Shown in pieces: positions 8,640-18,066 of a DNA stretch of 64,000 nucleotides (position 1 is the first letter of the stretch; every line of letters begins with the position of its first letter). The DNA comes from CAYJII01 sp964370225. GTDB taxonomy: Bacteria; Bacillota; Clostridia; Oscillospirales; Ruminococcaceae. Where the stretch lies: NCBI GenBank assembly GCA_964370225.1, contig CAYJII010000004.1:1-64000 (forward strand), given 5' to 3'. A program made the position numbers and the translations under genes. Under the pieces are notes generated by a model that did no database searches, had not been told where the DNA came from, and saw only the letters and a list, made by a program, of their open reading frames with translations.

Positions 8640-9170
8640 TTAGTTGTATTCTCTTGAAGTAATAAGCTCGTTATTCATTGTGTAGTACTCAACGATAACA
8701 GATTTTGCGCTTGGAACTGCGTTAACTAGTTCAGCGTAAATTTCGTCAAAAGTAGCTTTGTTGCTTTCTAGGTCAGCATCGATTGTATCTTTTGCAACTG
8801 CAATTTCACCAATGTCTGAAGTGAAAGTATAAGCATATACCAATGAATCATCTCTCGCAAGAACTTCAATAGGAGTTCCAGCTTCTTCTAAAGCAGCTAG
8901 TTGTGGTTCAAGTTGAGCTTGAACTTCAGCAATAAATTCGTCCATTGTCATTTCAGCAACTTCAGCATCGTCGCCTTCAGTTGTATCAGCGTCGTCACCT
9001 TCAGTTGTATCAGCGTCAGCATCAGCGTCGTCGCCTTCAGTTGTATCAGCGTCTGCGGCGTCTGAGCTAGTTTGTGCATCATCAGCCATATCGTCGCCTT
9101 GATCAGCAGTACATGCTACAAGTGAAACTGATAGTGATAGTGCCAAAATTAGTGCTAGTATTTTTTTCAT
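8640..9170 (-). CDS. small acidic lipoprotein of unknown function
   Basis: A 176-residue secreted protein. The lipoprotein signal peptide ends in the lipobox LVAC, with the lipidated Cys near residue 20. A strongly acidic, low-complexity linker follows (about 27-75), built from imperfect repeats of DADTTEGDD. A folded C-terminal domain of about 100 residues (from EMTMDEFIAEVQ to the end) resembles small domains seen on other clostridial lipoproteins, possibly the DUF4854 type. I cannot assign a function. The ATG at 9168-9170 has GGAGG six bases upstream, so a longer frame starting at 9194 is not used. It is a single-gene unit with its own promoter and terminator. Confidence 0.8.
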   Translation of the reverse strand: MKKILALILALSLSVSLVACTADQGDDMADDAQTSSDAADADTTEGDDADADADTTEGDDADTTEGDDAEVAEMTMDEFIAEVQAQLEPQLAALEEAGTPIEVLARDDSLVYAYTFTSDIGEIAVAKDTIDADLESNKATFDEIYAELVNAVPSAKSVIVEYYTMNNELITSREYN

Positions 9171-9282
9171 AATAATCCTCCGTCTGTCGCACATGCGACA
9201 AATAATTGTTCCTCTATTGATATAGAGAAATTCTTTCTCTTGTGAGCAAAATAGGGAGCGACCCTATAAATAGCCCACAAAT

Positions 9283-9311
9283 ATAGTATCATATTTTCAT
9301 CATATTGTCTA
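9283..9311 (-). promoter_or_regulatory. promoter of the lipoprotein gene
   Basis: On the minus strand TAGACA (9306-9311), 17 bases, TACTAT (9283-9288). Between it and the start codon lies a small hairpin, ATAGGG/CCCTAT (9251-9267), of unknown role. Confidence 0.5.
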
Positions 9312-9437
9312 TATTAGCATAAAAATTAGAGCATTTTACACAAATACAATCTTCTGTACAAATACACATTATACAAAGTGATGTTGTTTTTTATAAAAAG
9401 TATAGTTTTCTGTAATTTTCTTCCACAATATGGTTTG

Positions 9438-9466
9438 TTGCATAAAAAGATTTTTTCCTGTAAAAT
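9438..9466 (+). promoter_or_regulatory. promoter of sbcDC
   Basis: TTGCAT (9438-9443), 17 bases, TAAAAT (9461-9466), about 28 bases ahead of the sbcD start. It diverges from the lipoprotein promoter in a 324-base gap that otherwise holds nothing I recognise. Confidence 0.55.
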
Positions 9467-9494
9467 GTAAATAGAATAAAAAAGGAGTGAGTGC

Positions 9495-10631
9495 ATGAAA
9501 TTTTTACATATATCCGATCTTCATTTAGGCAAGCGTGTAAACGAGTTTTCTATGTTGGACGAACAAAAATATATCCTCGCATCAGTTATTGATATTATCG
9601 ATAGTCACAGCATTAACGGTGTTTTTATCAGCGGTGATATATATGATAAATCAGTTCCAAACACCGAAGCAGTTGAGCTTTTTGATGATTTCTTATACAA
9701 GCTCTCCACTCGAAATTTGCATACATTTATTATCAGCGGTAACCACGATTCCCCAGAGCGTGTCGCCTTCGCTTTTAGGCTCATGGAAAAGAGCGATATC
9801 TATATCTCTCCTGTGTATTCTGGTAATGTCTCTCCAATCACAATAAGTGATGAGTATGGCAAAATTAATATTTACATGCTCCCATTTATCAAACCGGCGC
9901 ATGTTAAGCGCTATTATCCTGATGCACAAATTAACTCGTATACCGATGCTTTAGATACAGCTATTAAACAGATGCAGGTAGATACTTCTTCACGGAATAT
10001 TCTTTTGACCCACCAATTTGTCACAGGCGCGCTCCGCTCAGATTCTGAGGATATTTCTGTTGGTGGCTCAGATAATGTTGACGTCACTGTTTTTGATGAT
10101 TTTGACTATGTCGCGCTAGGTCATTTGCACAGAGCGCAACAAGTGTCGCGTGAAACTATTCGCTACTGTGGCACTCTACTAAAATATTCACTCGCCGAGG
10201 TATCGCATATTAAATCGGTAACGATAGTAGAGTTTTCTCAAAAAGGCGAGATTGATATTTCTGTAAAAGAAATAAAACCTAGACTTGATATGCGCATGTT
10301 AAAAGGAAAATTCGCCGAACTTTGTGATAAGGAATATTACGAAAAGCAAAAGCGTGATGATTATTTGCATGTAATCTTAACTGAGGAAAATGAGAGTTCT
10401 ACGCATTTAGGCGTGTTGAGGACAATTTACCCTAATATAATGAAGCTGGAATACGATAATTTGCGCACGAAGTCTCAAGTGAAATTAGATGCGCTTGAGG
10501 ATATCAAGCAAAAGGATCCTCTTGAATTATTTTCGGAGTTTTACTCTTCGATAAATCATCGCACGATGAGTGACGAGCAAAACGGTTTCGTTTTACAGCT
10601 TATTGATGAAGTGTGGGGGGAAAAATCATGA
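9495..10631 (+). CDS. sbcD: exonuclease subunit SbcD (Mre11-type nuclease)
   Basis: The manganese-dependent nuclease of the SbcCD complex, which opens DNA hairpins and trims blocked ends in recombination and repair. The calcineurin-like phosphoesterase motifs appear in order: HISDLHLGK (5-13), SGDIYD near 47, the GNHDS motif near 82, THQFV and ALGHLH near 210. The length of 378 is normal. AAAGGAG precedes the ATG. Its stop overlaps the sbcC start in ATGA, implying translational coupling. Confidence 0.95.
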   Translation: MKFLHISDLHLGKRVNEFSMLDEQKYILASVIDIIDSHSINGVFISGDIYDKSVPNTEAVELFDDFLYKLSTRNLHTFIISGNHDSPERVAFAFRLMEKSDIYISPVYSGNVSPITISDEYGKINIYMLPFIKPAHVKRYYPDAQINSYTDALDTAIKQMQVDTSSRNILLTHQFVTGALRSDSEDISVGGSDNVDVTVFDDFDYVALGHLHRAQQVSRETIRYCGTLLKYSLAEVSHIKSVTIVEFSQKGEIDISVKEIKPRLDMRMLKGKFAELCDKEYYEKQKRDDYLHVILTEENESSTHLGVLRTIYPNIMKLEYDNLRTKSQVKLDALEDIKQKDPLELFSEFYSSINHRTMSDEQNGFVLQLIDEVWGEKS

Positions 10632-13387
10632 AACCAATAAAACTAGTCATGTCCGCTTTTGGACCTTATGCCGACGAAATTAAACTAGATTTGCAAAAAC
10701 TGGGGGATAAAGGACTTTACCTCATCACAGGTGACACTGGCGCTGGCAAAACTACAATTTTTGATGCTATAACCTATGCTTTATACGGTGAGGCTAGTGG
10801 GTTTAATCGTGAAGCAAAGATGTTCCGCTGTAAATATTCTGACATTAGCACGCCTACTTTTGTCGAGTTGACATTCTCATATGGGGGCAAAATTTACACA
10901 GTGGAACGTAATCCCGAGTACGAGCGTCCAAAATTAAAAGGGGACGGTAGCACAAAAACTCTTGCTAACGCTCAGCTGACATTGCCAAGCGGTGATATCA
11001 TAACAAAAGTTAAGGACGTAAACAATAAGATAAAAGGTATAATTGGAGTCGACCGCAACCAATTTTCACAAATCGCAATGATTGCTCAAGGGGACTTCCT
11101 TAAACTTTTGCTTGCGCCCACCGCTGAACGCAAGGGAATATTTCGAGAAATATTTAAGACTGGTAACTATCAGATTTTGCAGGACAGGCTAAAATCGGAA
11201 CTCTCGCAACTAAATAATTTAAGACAAAGCGTGAAAAATAGTGCGATACAGTACATCGCTGGCATAAACTGTGACGAAAATGAAATTTTAGCTTTGCAAG
11301 TAAGCGAGGCAAAAAGCGATAAACTACCGCTTGATGATTTGCTTGATAGTGTAAATAAGTCAATAGATGAATGCGAAGCGCTAAAGCTTCGACTAGATGA
11401 GAAGCAAAAACTTAATGAAAAAAAATTAGAAACGATAAATACAAACTATAATAGAGCAGAAGAGTTCGACAAGGCAAAAATTGAGCACGAACTGACCCTT
11501 ATTTTGCAAGAAAAATCGCTTGCCTCGCTAAGTGTAGCAAAAGAAAGCCTTTTGCAAAAAGAAGCCAATGCGCCTAAGATGAATGAACTCAGAGTAAATA
11601 TTACCAGAAAATCTGATTCACTTTCGATGTACGACGATTTTGAAAAGAAAAATGACAATGCTCAAAAGCTTACAAAAACAATTATAAAAGATACGGCTTC
11701 ACTCGAAAAACTCAAGGAAAAGCAAGCACAATGTCAAAAATCTATTGAAGAGAAAAAAGCTCGCTACAAATCTTTGGAAAATATCGGCGAAACATTACAG
11801 GTTTTGATAAACGAAAAAGCATCAGTTAGCGATAAAAAGAACTCAATTATCCAATTGCAATCTAATATAGCAGAGTTAGATAAACTAAAAATTTCACTCT
11901 CGACTCTTCAACAAGAGTATGCCACTGCTCAGGAGAAAGCACAATATCACTTAAATAAATATAGTTTTATGCACAAAGCTTTTTTGGACGAACAGGCAGG
12001 TATTCTCGCAGAAAATTTGATAAACGGTGCTCCCTGCCCCGTTTGCGGTGCGACGTCTCATCCAGACAAAGCGATGAAGTCACTAGATGCACCTAGTGAA
12101 AGTGAGCTAAAAAAAGCTAAGGCTACACACGAAAAGGCAGCTTCTCTCGCAGAAATCAAAAGTTCTGAGGCAGCAATAGCTTCGGGGAACTATAGCACAA
12201 TGAAAGAGATGGTACTTAAGCTTGCTTGCGATTTATTTGGCGAAATTACTTTTGAGGATATCGATAAATATATTATAGAAAAGATTTCGCAAATCGACAC
12301 AAGCATCGCCGCGCTCACCTTTCAAATAAAAGAAAAAACCGATGGTGTAACAGAAAAAGAGCTCTTGAGCAAACAAATCCCAACTGAGGAGCAAAACTTT
12401 TTAACGCTCGGAAATGAAATCCACTCGATAAATGAAGTTATTATCAGCAATAACGCGACACTCAAGCAATTAAATGAGCAGATAAAAACCGATGCTAGCA
12501 AACTTGAGTTTGCTAGCAAGGACGAAGCTAGTGCAGAGATTATTGTGTTAGAAAAAAATCTAAAGCTTTTGCAAGATGAACTTAATTCTGCTCAAAAGAT
12601 ATTTGCTAACGCACAAAGCGAGGTGCAAAAACTCACAGGCAAAATAGAGCAACAACAAAAGCTATTGGAAGATGGCTGTGAGTATACCATCGAAGATTTA
12701 ACTTCAGAAAAAGCACTGGCTAAAGCTGAGAAAAAAGAAATTATGGAAAAAATTATTAGCGTCAGCAACCGAGTTAGCACTAATAGGCTGGCGGTTTCAG
12801 ATATACTTAAAAATGCGGGAGAACTCTCAAAAATTGAGAAAAAACATGCTTGGATGGAAAGCTTGTCAAAAACAGCAAATGGTACGCTTAAAGATCACAT
12901 TGGTGTTTCGCTCGAAACTTATATTCAAATCGCTTATTTTAAAAGAATAATCGCACGCGCAAACTCTCGCTTTGTCGGTATGACCGGGGGGCAGTATGAA
13001 CTCACTCTGAGCGCACCTGGCAATTCGGGGCAACAGGGTCTTGACCTGGATGTTATCGATCACCATAATAATTCCACCCGCAGTGTCAAGACGCTCTCAG
13101 GCGGGGAGTCTTTTAAAGCTTCACTTGCACTCGCTTTGGGACTTTCCGATGAAATTCAGTCATCAGCAGGTGGGATAAAGCTAGATAGTATGTTTGTGGA
13201 CGAGGGATTTGGCACATTGGACGAAGAATCGCTTAAGCAGGCTATACACGCTTTGTCTGAACTGACCGATGGCAACAGGCTAGTTGGCATAATTTCGCAT
13301 GTAGCCGAGCTAAAAGAAAAAATCGATACGCAAATAGTTGTTACTAAAAATAAGCTCGGCGGCAGTAATGTGCAAATTATATCATAA
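10628..13387 (+). CDS. sbcC: exonuclease subunit SbcC (Rad50-type SMC ATPase)
   Basis: The ATPase and DNA-tethering partner of SbcD. Walker A is GDTGAGKTT near residue 35. Long coiled coils follow, interrupted near the middle by the zinc hook CPVC (in GAPCPVCGATSHP). The C-terminal half carries the ABC signature LSGGESFKASLA and Walker B with FVDEGFGTLD. The protein has 919 residues from the ATG at 10628, which overlaps the sbcD stop; an in-frame GTG at 10613 has no better ribosome site. A bidirectional terminator follows. Confidence 0.95.
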   Translation: MKPIKLVMSAFGPYADEIKLDLQKLGDKGLYLITGDTGAGKTTIFDAITYALYGEASGFNREAKMFRCKYSDISTPTFVELTFSYGGKIYTVERNPEYERPKLKGDGSTKTLANAQLTLPSGDIITKVKDVNNKIKGIIGVDRNQFSQIAMIAQGDFLKLLLAPTAERKGIFREIFKTGNYQILQDRLKSELSQLNNLRQSVKNSAIQYIAGINCDENEILALQVSEAKSDKLPLDDLLDSVNKSIDECEALKLRLDEKQKLNEKKLETINTNYNRAEEFDKAKIEHELTLILQEKSLASLSVAKESLLQKEANAPKMNELRVNITRKSDSLSMYDDFEKKNDNAQKLTKTIIKDTASLEKLKEKQAQCQKSIEEKKARYKSLENIGETLQVLINEKASVSDKKNSIIQLQSNIAELDKLKISLSTLQQEYATAQEKAQYHLNKYSFMHKAFLDEQAGILAENLINGAPCPVCGATSHPDKAMKSLDAPSESELKKAKATHEKAASLAEIKSSEAAIASGNYSTMKEMVLKLACDLFGEITFEDIDKYIIEKISQIDTSIAALTFQIKEKTDGVTEKELLSKQIPTEEQNFLTLGNEIHSINEVIISNNATLKQLNEQIKTDASKLEFASKDEASAEIIVLEKNLKLLQDELNSAQKIFANAQSEVQKLTGKIEQQQKLLEDGCEYTIEDLTSEKALAKAEKKEIMEKIISVSNRVSTNRLAVSDILKNAGELSKIEKKHAWMESLSKTANGTLKDHIGVSLETYIQIAYFKRIIARANSRFVGMTGGQYELTLSAPGNSGQQGLDLDVIDHHNNSTRSVKTLSGGESFKASLALALGLSDEIQSSAGGIKLDSMFVDEGFGTLDEESLKQAIHALSELTDGNRLVGIISHVAELKEKIDTQIVVTKNKLGGSNVQIIS

Positions 13388-13417
13388 TCCTATATAGCTC
13401 TGACTAAAATACAAATA

Positions 13418-13460
13418 GCAAACCCACTAATTTCACTATAAGTAAAATTAGTGGGTTTGC
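13418..13460. terminator. bidirectional terminator between sbcC and exoA
   Basis: Perfect 16-bp arms, GCAAACCCACTAATTT (13418-13433) and its complement (13445-13460), between two convergent genes. Confidence 0.8.
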
Positions 13461-13462
13461 GT

Positions 13463-14218
13463 TTATATATTAATCTCAAGTGCTACAGGGCAATGGTCGC
13501 TTCCGAAAATATCCGTATGAATCTTCGCCTCGACAATCTTGTCCTTTATTCTTTCGCTAACTAAGAAATAGTCAATTCTCCATCCCGAATTTTTCTCTCT
13601 TGCTTTGAACATGTATGACCACCATGAGTAAACATGCTCTAAATCTGGGTAGAGGTGTCTAAAAGAGTCCACAAAACCACTGCTTAAAAGGTCGGTCATC
13701 TTGCCACGCTCTTCGTCAGTAAAACCAGCGCTTTTTCTGTTAGTTTTCGGATTTTTCAGGTCAATTTCTTTATGCGCAACATTCAAGTCACCACAAATTA
13801 TCACTGGCTTTTTCGCATCAAGACTTAATACATATTTATTAAACTCATCTTCCCATACCATTCTGTAATCAAGGCGTTCAAGCTCTCGCTTTGCATTTGG
13901 GGTGTACACATTCACAAGATAAAACCCATCAAACTCAAGCGTTATAACTCTGCCCTCGTTGTCATGTTCCTCAATCCCTAGCCCATATGATACACTCAGC
14001 GGTTTCACTCTTGTAAAAGTTGCAGTGCCAGAATAACCTTTTTTCTGCGCAGAATTCCAAAAATCTTCGTATCCATCAAAAGCTATTTCTGCTTGCTCCT
14101 TTTGCATTTTTGTTTCTTGCACAGAAAATACATCTGCATTTACTTCATTAAAAAAATCTGCAAATCCTTTACCCATACAAGCTCTGAGTCCATTAACATT
14201 CCAAGATATAAGTTTCAT
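13463..14218 (-). CDS. exoA: exodeoxyribonuclease III / AP endonuclease
   Basis: Cuts DNA at abasic sites and removes 3' blocks in base-excision repair. The endonuclease/exonuclease/phosphatase fold shows SWNVNGLRA (N7), the metal Glu in QETK, GDLNVAH, and the terminal SDHCPV histidine motif. Its 251 residues match the family. GGAGG lies six bases before the ATG. It follows rnr by 15 bases and probably shares its transcript. Confidence 0.95.
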   Translation of the reverse strand: MKLISWNVNGLRACMGKGFADFFNEVNADVFSVQETKMQKEQAEIAFDGYEDFWNSAQKKGYSGTATFTRVKPLSVSYGLGIEEHDNEGRVITLEFDGFYLVNVYTPNAKRELERLDYRMVWEDEFNKYVLSLDAKKPVIICGDLNVAHKEIDLKNPKTNRKSAGFTDEERGKMTDLLSSGFVDSFRHLYPDLEHVYSWWSYMFKAREKNSGWRIDYFLVSERIKDKIVEAKIHTDIFGSDHCPVALEINI

Positions 14219-14233
14219 TTTTTACCTCCAAAT

Positions 14234-16333
14234 TTATACAAAAATAAAGTCTATATTACCACTGTTAACTTCCGCTTTAACGCATTTAACATTAACTTTG
14301 TCACCTATTTTATAGGTATTCCCTGTAATAGCATCTCTAAATGACATCACTTCATCAAACTCAAATTCTCCTTCTGGGAAGTCGTGAATACTCACGAGAC
14401 CTTCCACCGAGTTTGGAAGTTCTACATACACGCCGTGTTTTGCGACTGATGAGATAAGCCCACTAAATTCTTCACCTAAATGCGCAGACATGTACTCAGC
14501 TTTGTAGCAATCCTCACAGTCACGTTCAATCTTCATAGCGTTAATCTCAGTCTGTGTCGCTTGAGTTGATGCTTTTTCAACCCATTTTTCGTATTTTTTC
14601 GTGATATCTCTTATCTTGTCGCCTGCTAATACTTCGCTTATTATTCTATGCGCAACTAAGTCAGGGTATCTGCGTATCGGCGAAGTAAAATGCGAGTAGT
14701 TCTCAAGCGCTAAGCCATAGTGCCCAATCGGATTTTGCGAGTATTTCGCTTTTGCCATAGAGCGCAGCACCATTACATTAACAACTGGGAATATTGGCAT
14801 ATCTTTAGTCTTAACTAAAATATCGCTTAATACTTTCGGTTTTACATTTTCAGTAAACTCTCGAACATTAATCCCAAGCAGGTCAAGTGTTTTCTTAAGC
14901 GTTGCAAGTTTTTCTGGGTTTGGATGTTCGTGCACACGATATATAAAAGGTATTTCCTTAATTTTCCCCACCATAGCGCAGGCTTCGTTTGCAAGCAACA
15001 TGAACTCCTCGATTAAAATTTCTGATTCGCCACGGTCGCGTGCTTTTATATCTACAGCAACATCATTTTCAATGATGATTTTGCTTTCAGTCGTTTGGAT
15101 TTCTGGTGCACCTCTTCCTTTTTTCAGAGCAGTAAGTATATCAGCAAGCTCTTTCATCAAGAAGATTTTGTCCATTACAACATTATATTTTCCCTTAATC
15201 TCGTCACTAGCTCTGTCGTTTAAGATATCGTTTACCTCAGTATAAACCCCCTTAACTTTAGAACAAATCACCGATTTTTTGAATTCGAAGTCTACAAGAT
15301 TCCCTTGCAAATCCAACGTCATTATCGCTGAAAGCGTAAGTCTGTCCTCATTTGGGCTGAGCGAACAAATTCCATTTGAAAGCTGTTTTGGTAGCATCGG
15401 TATAACTTTGTTTGCATAATAAAGGCTTGTCCCACGCATAAAAGCTTCGTTATCAAGTTCGCTTTTTGGTTTAACATAATGCGAAACATCCGCAATATGA
15501 ACGCCTAAAACGTAGCAATCATCGTACTTTTCAAGCGAAATCGCATCATCCAAGTCTTTTGAGTCAGCTCCATCTATCGTAAAGATTACGTCACTACGCA
15601 AATCAATTCTATTGATTAAATCTTTTTCACGAATTCCTTTGCGTTTAATTTCTTTTGCTAAATCAAGCAGAGTTTGCGTGAATTCCCTTTGGATATTATT
15701 CACATTGAGTATAGCTTCCGCACACGCTGCAGCATTTGAAGCACTGCCATATGTCGCTAATACTTCTGCTTTGTGTTCGGAATGTCTCATGCCACGGTAA
15801 CTAATTTTAGCTAGAACTTTATCCCCTTCGCGCGCTTCACGCAATTTGCTTTTTGACACACGAATTGGCGATTTTACGATGGAGTCTGGCGTGATATAGT
15901 ACCCGCCATCGATAAGACATAGCACTCCTATAAACTCGCTTTTGCCCTCTTCGACTATCCCAATAACTTCTCCTTCTGGACTGTCGCCTCTTCCTTTGAT
16001 ATCCCTAATATTTACGATATCACCAGGAAGTGCGCCCATTAAAAATTTGCCTGGGATAAAATATTCTACTTCGGTTTTTTCTACAGTCGCAAAACCAAAT
16101 GTTTTTTGCACACGTGTAATCGTCGCTTTCATTGACTTTTGTTTAGCAGCAGCATAATATCTTTTCTTTTTCTCCGCAATTTTTCCTTTGCGAATTAGGC
16201 GATTGAGCTGTTTTTTAAACTCATCGTAGTCTGCACTCTTTATTTGCATCACCTTTGCAAGCTCTTTAAATCCCGCGCCTTTTTTTGCACTGTCATTAAT
16301 ATAAGCAATCAGCTTATTAATATCTATATTCAT
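14234..16333 (-). CDS. rnr: ribonuclease R
   Basis: A processive 3'-5' exoribonuclease able to degrade structured RNA. An N-terminal winged-helix region (about 1-65) and cold-shock/OB domains precede the RNB catalytic domain, with DGADSKDLDDAISL at about 254-267 holding the metal aspartates. An S1 domain ends the protein (about 620-697). The 699 residues are typical. In many Firmicutes the order is secG-rnr-smpB-ssrA; here secG-rnr is kept but exoA follows and smpB/ssrA are absent. Confidence 0.95.
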   Translation of the reverse strand: MNIDINKLIAYINDSAKKGAGFKELAKVMQIKSADYDEFKKQLNRLIRKGKIAEKKKRYYAAAKQKSMKATITRVQKTFGFATVEKTEVEYFIPGKFLMGALPGDIVNIRDIKGRGDSPEGEVIGIVEEGKSEFIGVLCLIDGGYYITPDSIVKSPIRVSKSKLREAREGDKVLAKISYRGMRHSEHKAEVLATYGSASNAAACAEAILNVNNIQREFTQTLLDLAKEIKRKGIREKDLINRIDLRSDVIFTIDGADSKDLDDAISLEKYDDCYVLGVHIADVSHYVKPKSELDNEAFMRGTSLYYANKVIPMLPKQLSNGICSLSPNEDRLTLSAIMTLDLQGNLVDFEFKKSVICSKVKGVYTEVNDILNDRASDEIKGKYNVVMDKIFLMKELADILTALKKGRGAPEIQTTESKIIIENDVAVDIKARDRGESEILIEEFMLLANEACAMVGKIKEIPFIYRVHEHPNPEKLATLKKTLDLLGINVREFTENVKPKVLSDILVKTKDMPIFPVVNVMVLRSMAKAKYSQNPIGHYGLALENYSHFTSPIRRYPDLVAHRIISEVLAGDKIRDITKKYEKWVEKASTQATQTEINAMKIERDCEDCYKAEYMSAHLGEEFSGLISSVAKHGVYVELPNSVEGLVSIHDFPEGEFEFDEVMSFRDAITGNTYKIGDKVNVKCVKAEVNSGNIDFIFV

Positions 16334-16361
16334 ATTTTTTCCTCACTTCTTTAAAAGGTAA

Positions 16362-16390
16362 AAAAACCTTGCGAGTTACGCAAGGTTTTT
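16362..16390 (-). terminator. terminator/attenuator between secG and rnr
   Basis: A perfect 12-bp stem, AAAAACCTTGCG with CGCAAGGTTTTT, and a 5-base loop. On the minus strand it runs into T. It lies between secG and rnr on the same strand, so it probably reduces rather than blocks rnr transcription unless rnr has its own promoter. Confidence 0.75.
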
Positions 16391-16397
16391 GGTTTAA

Positions 16398-16649
16398 TTA
16401 TTGAACGTAGTGCACTATAATATTGAGTGCTAAAGATACAATAAAAAATGTTATTGCACAAATTTTTGTGAGTCGGTTTAAGAAAGCCTCTTTTGTTTTA
16501 GCGCCTTTTCTTCCAACATAAGTATCGCTTGATCCGCCTGTTATTGTATTCATACCTGCTTGTTTAGTTTCTTGCATCATTACTGCTACAATAATAAAAA
16601 TGCTTGCAATCAGTAATAAAATTGCACCAATTATCTCTATAGGGTTCAT
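16398..16649 (-). CDS. secG: protein translocase subunit SecG
   Basis: A small inner-membrane subunit of the SecYEG channel. Two hydrophobic segments (about 5-24 and 60-80) flank the conserved loop with QETKQAGM and a GG..DT.G run. I start at the ATG of MNPIEI (16647-16649), because GGAG lies nine bases upstream; the in-frame ATG at 16664 is part of that AATGGAG ribosome site and would add five residues. It is followed by a terminator and then rnr. Confidence 0.92.
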   Translation of the reverse strand: MNPIEIIGAILLLIASIFIIVAVMMQETKQAGMNTITGGSSDTYVGRKGAKTKEAFLNRLTKICAITFFIVSLALNIIVHYVQ

Positions 16650-16756
16650 ATTATTATACTCCATTTCTAATTAACATATCAACTATATAATTTTTCATGC
16701 ACTACATTATACCACAATAAAAATTAAATAGCAACATGTTTTTGACTTTTTTGTAA

Positions 16757-18001
16757 TTATTCAACAATATATTTTTCTACTGCATGGAACATCTTTCTAT
16801 CAACGTTCGCTTTAATAAGGGTTCCATCATTCTCAAAACTTTGGTCGTGAATTTTGCCCTGTTTGCGAATTATATCAATAAGCGCTCCTTGCGAGTATGG
16901 AATAAGCAAATTTAAGGTTTTCATGCGTTTAGATAGCACTAGCGCTATCTCATCTAATAGCTTGTCCACTCCAATATCTGAGGTAAATGAAGTTTTTATC
17001 GCATTTTTCTCTGCTAATAAATTTTCCTCATTTTCCAATAAATCCATCTTATTATAAACAGTAATCATCGGAATATCGCTGCATTCCAGCTCAGACAATA
17101 GATTTTTTGTCACATCAAGTTGTGCAGTAACATTTGGATTTGAACCATCGCACACATTAAGTATGATATCTGCACTCGCAGCTTCCTCTAAAGTGGATTT
17201 AAACGCTTCTACTAATTGGTGTGGTAGTCTTCTCACCAGTCCTACTGTGTCTATTATAATTGCGTTTGTACCATTTGGGAGTTTAATTTCCCTTGCTGTT
17301 GGGTCAAGAGTCGCAAATAACTGATCCTTTACTAAAACATCTGCACCTGTCAGCTTATTTAGTAGTGTCGATTTGCCTACGTTAGTATACCCCACAATTG
17401 CTATTACTGGGATGTCTTTTTTACTGCGCTTAAAACGCACAGTTTCGCGCCTTTTACTTAGCTGAGCAAGTTCACGTTTTAGCGTGTCGATACGCAGTCT
17501 AATATGTCGTCTATCCGACTCTAGTTTAGTTTCACCAGGTCCCCTCGTCCCAATTCCACCACCCTGTCTTGATAGAGAAGTGCCTAGTCCGATAAGCCTT
17601 GGTAATAAGTATTTTTGCTGTGCAAGCTCTACTTGTAGTTTACCTTCTTTTGAAAGTGCTCTGCCTGCAAATATATCTAAAATTAACATTGTACGGTCGA
17701 TTACTTTGATGTCAGTCTCGCCTTCAATATTACGAATTTGAGCTCCGGATAACTCATCATCGATAATAATTAGATTAGCTTCGTTTAATTCGCATAATTC
17801 TTTTATCTCTAAAAGCTTACCCATCCCCACATATGTAGCTTTATCGATGCTTTGCTTGTTTTGTACAATCTTACCGACAACTGTTGCGCCTGCTGCTGAT
17901 GCAAGCTCGCTTAATTCGTCTAAAGATTCGTACACATCATATTCGTTTGTATTGACAGCAACTAGGACTGCCGTTTGTATAATCTCCTCGTTAACGTGCA
18001 T
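16757..18001 (-). CDS. hflX: ribosome-associated GTPase HflX
   Basis: A GTPase that binds the 50S subunit and helps split stalled or heat-damaged ribosomes. The N-terminal HflX domain ends in the conserved GTRGPGETKLESDRR (151-165), followed by a coiled linker. The G domain has G1 GYTNVGKST (204-212), G3 DTVG (251-254) and G4 NKMD near 315. The 414 residues are normal. AAAGGGAA precedes the ATG. It lies 65 bases downstream of the S1-domain gene on the same strand. Confidence 0.95.
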   Translation of the reverse strand: MHVNEEIIQTAVLVAVNTNEYDVYESLDELSELASAAGATVVGKIVQNKQSIDKATYVGMGKLLEIKELCELNEANLIIIDDELSGAQIRNIEGETDIKVIDRTMLILDIFAGRALSKEGKLQVELAQQKYLLPRLIGLGTSLSRQGGGIGTRGPGETKLESDRRHIRLRIDTLKRELAQLSKRRETVRFKRSKKDIPVIAIVGYTNVGKSTLLNKLTGADVLVKDQLFATLDPTAREIKLPNGTNAIIIDTVGLVRRLPHQLVEAFKSTLEEAASADIILNVCDGSNPNVTAQLDVTKNLLSELECSDIPMITVYNKMDLLENEENLLAEKNAIKTSFTSDIGVDKLLDEIALVLSKRMKTLNLLIPYSQGALIDIIRKQGKIHDQSFENDGTLIKANVDRKMFHAVEKYIVE

Positions 18002-18066
18002 TAAATATTCCCTTTCAAAATTTTATGCGAGATATATTCAAGTGAAAAACTCAGAGATAAATATTA

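Noticed and set aside
9171..9494. Small RNA gene in the lipoprotein-sbcD gap
   Set aside because: Only divergent promoters and a weak 6-bp hairpin are visible; nothing resembles 6S, SRP, RNase P or tmRNA.
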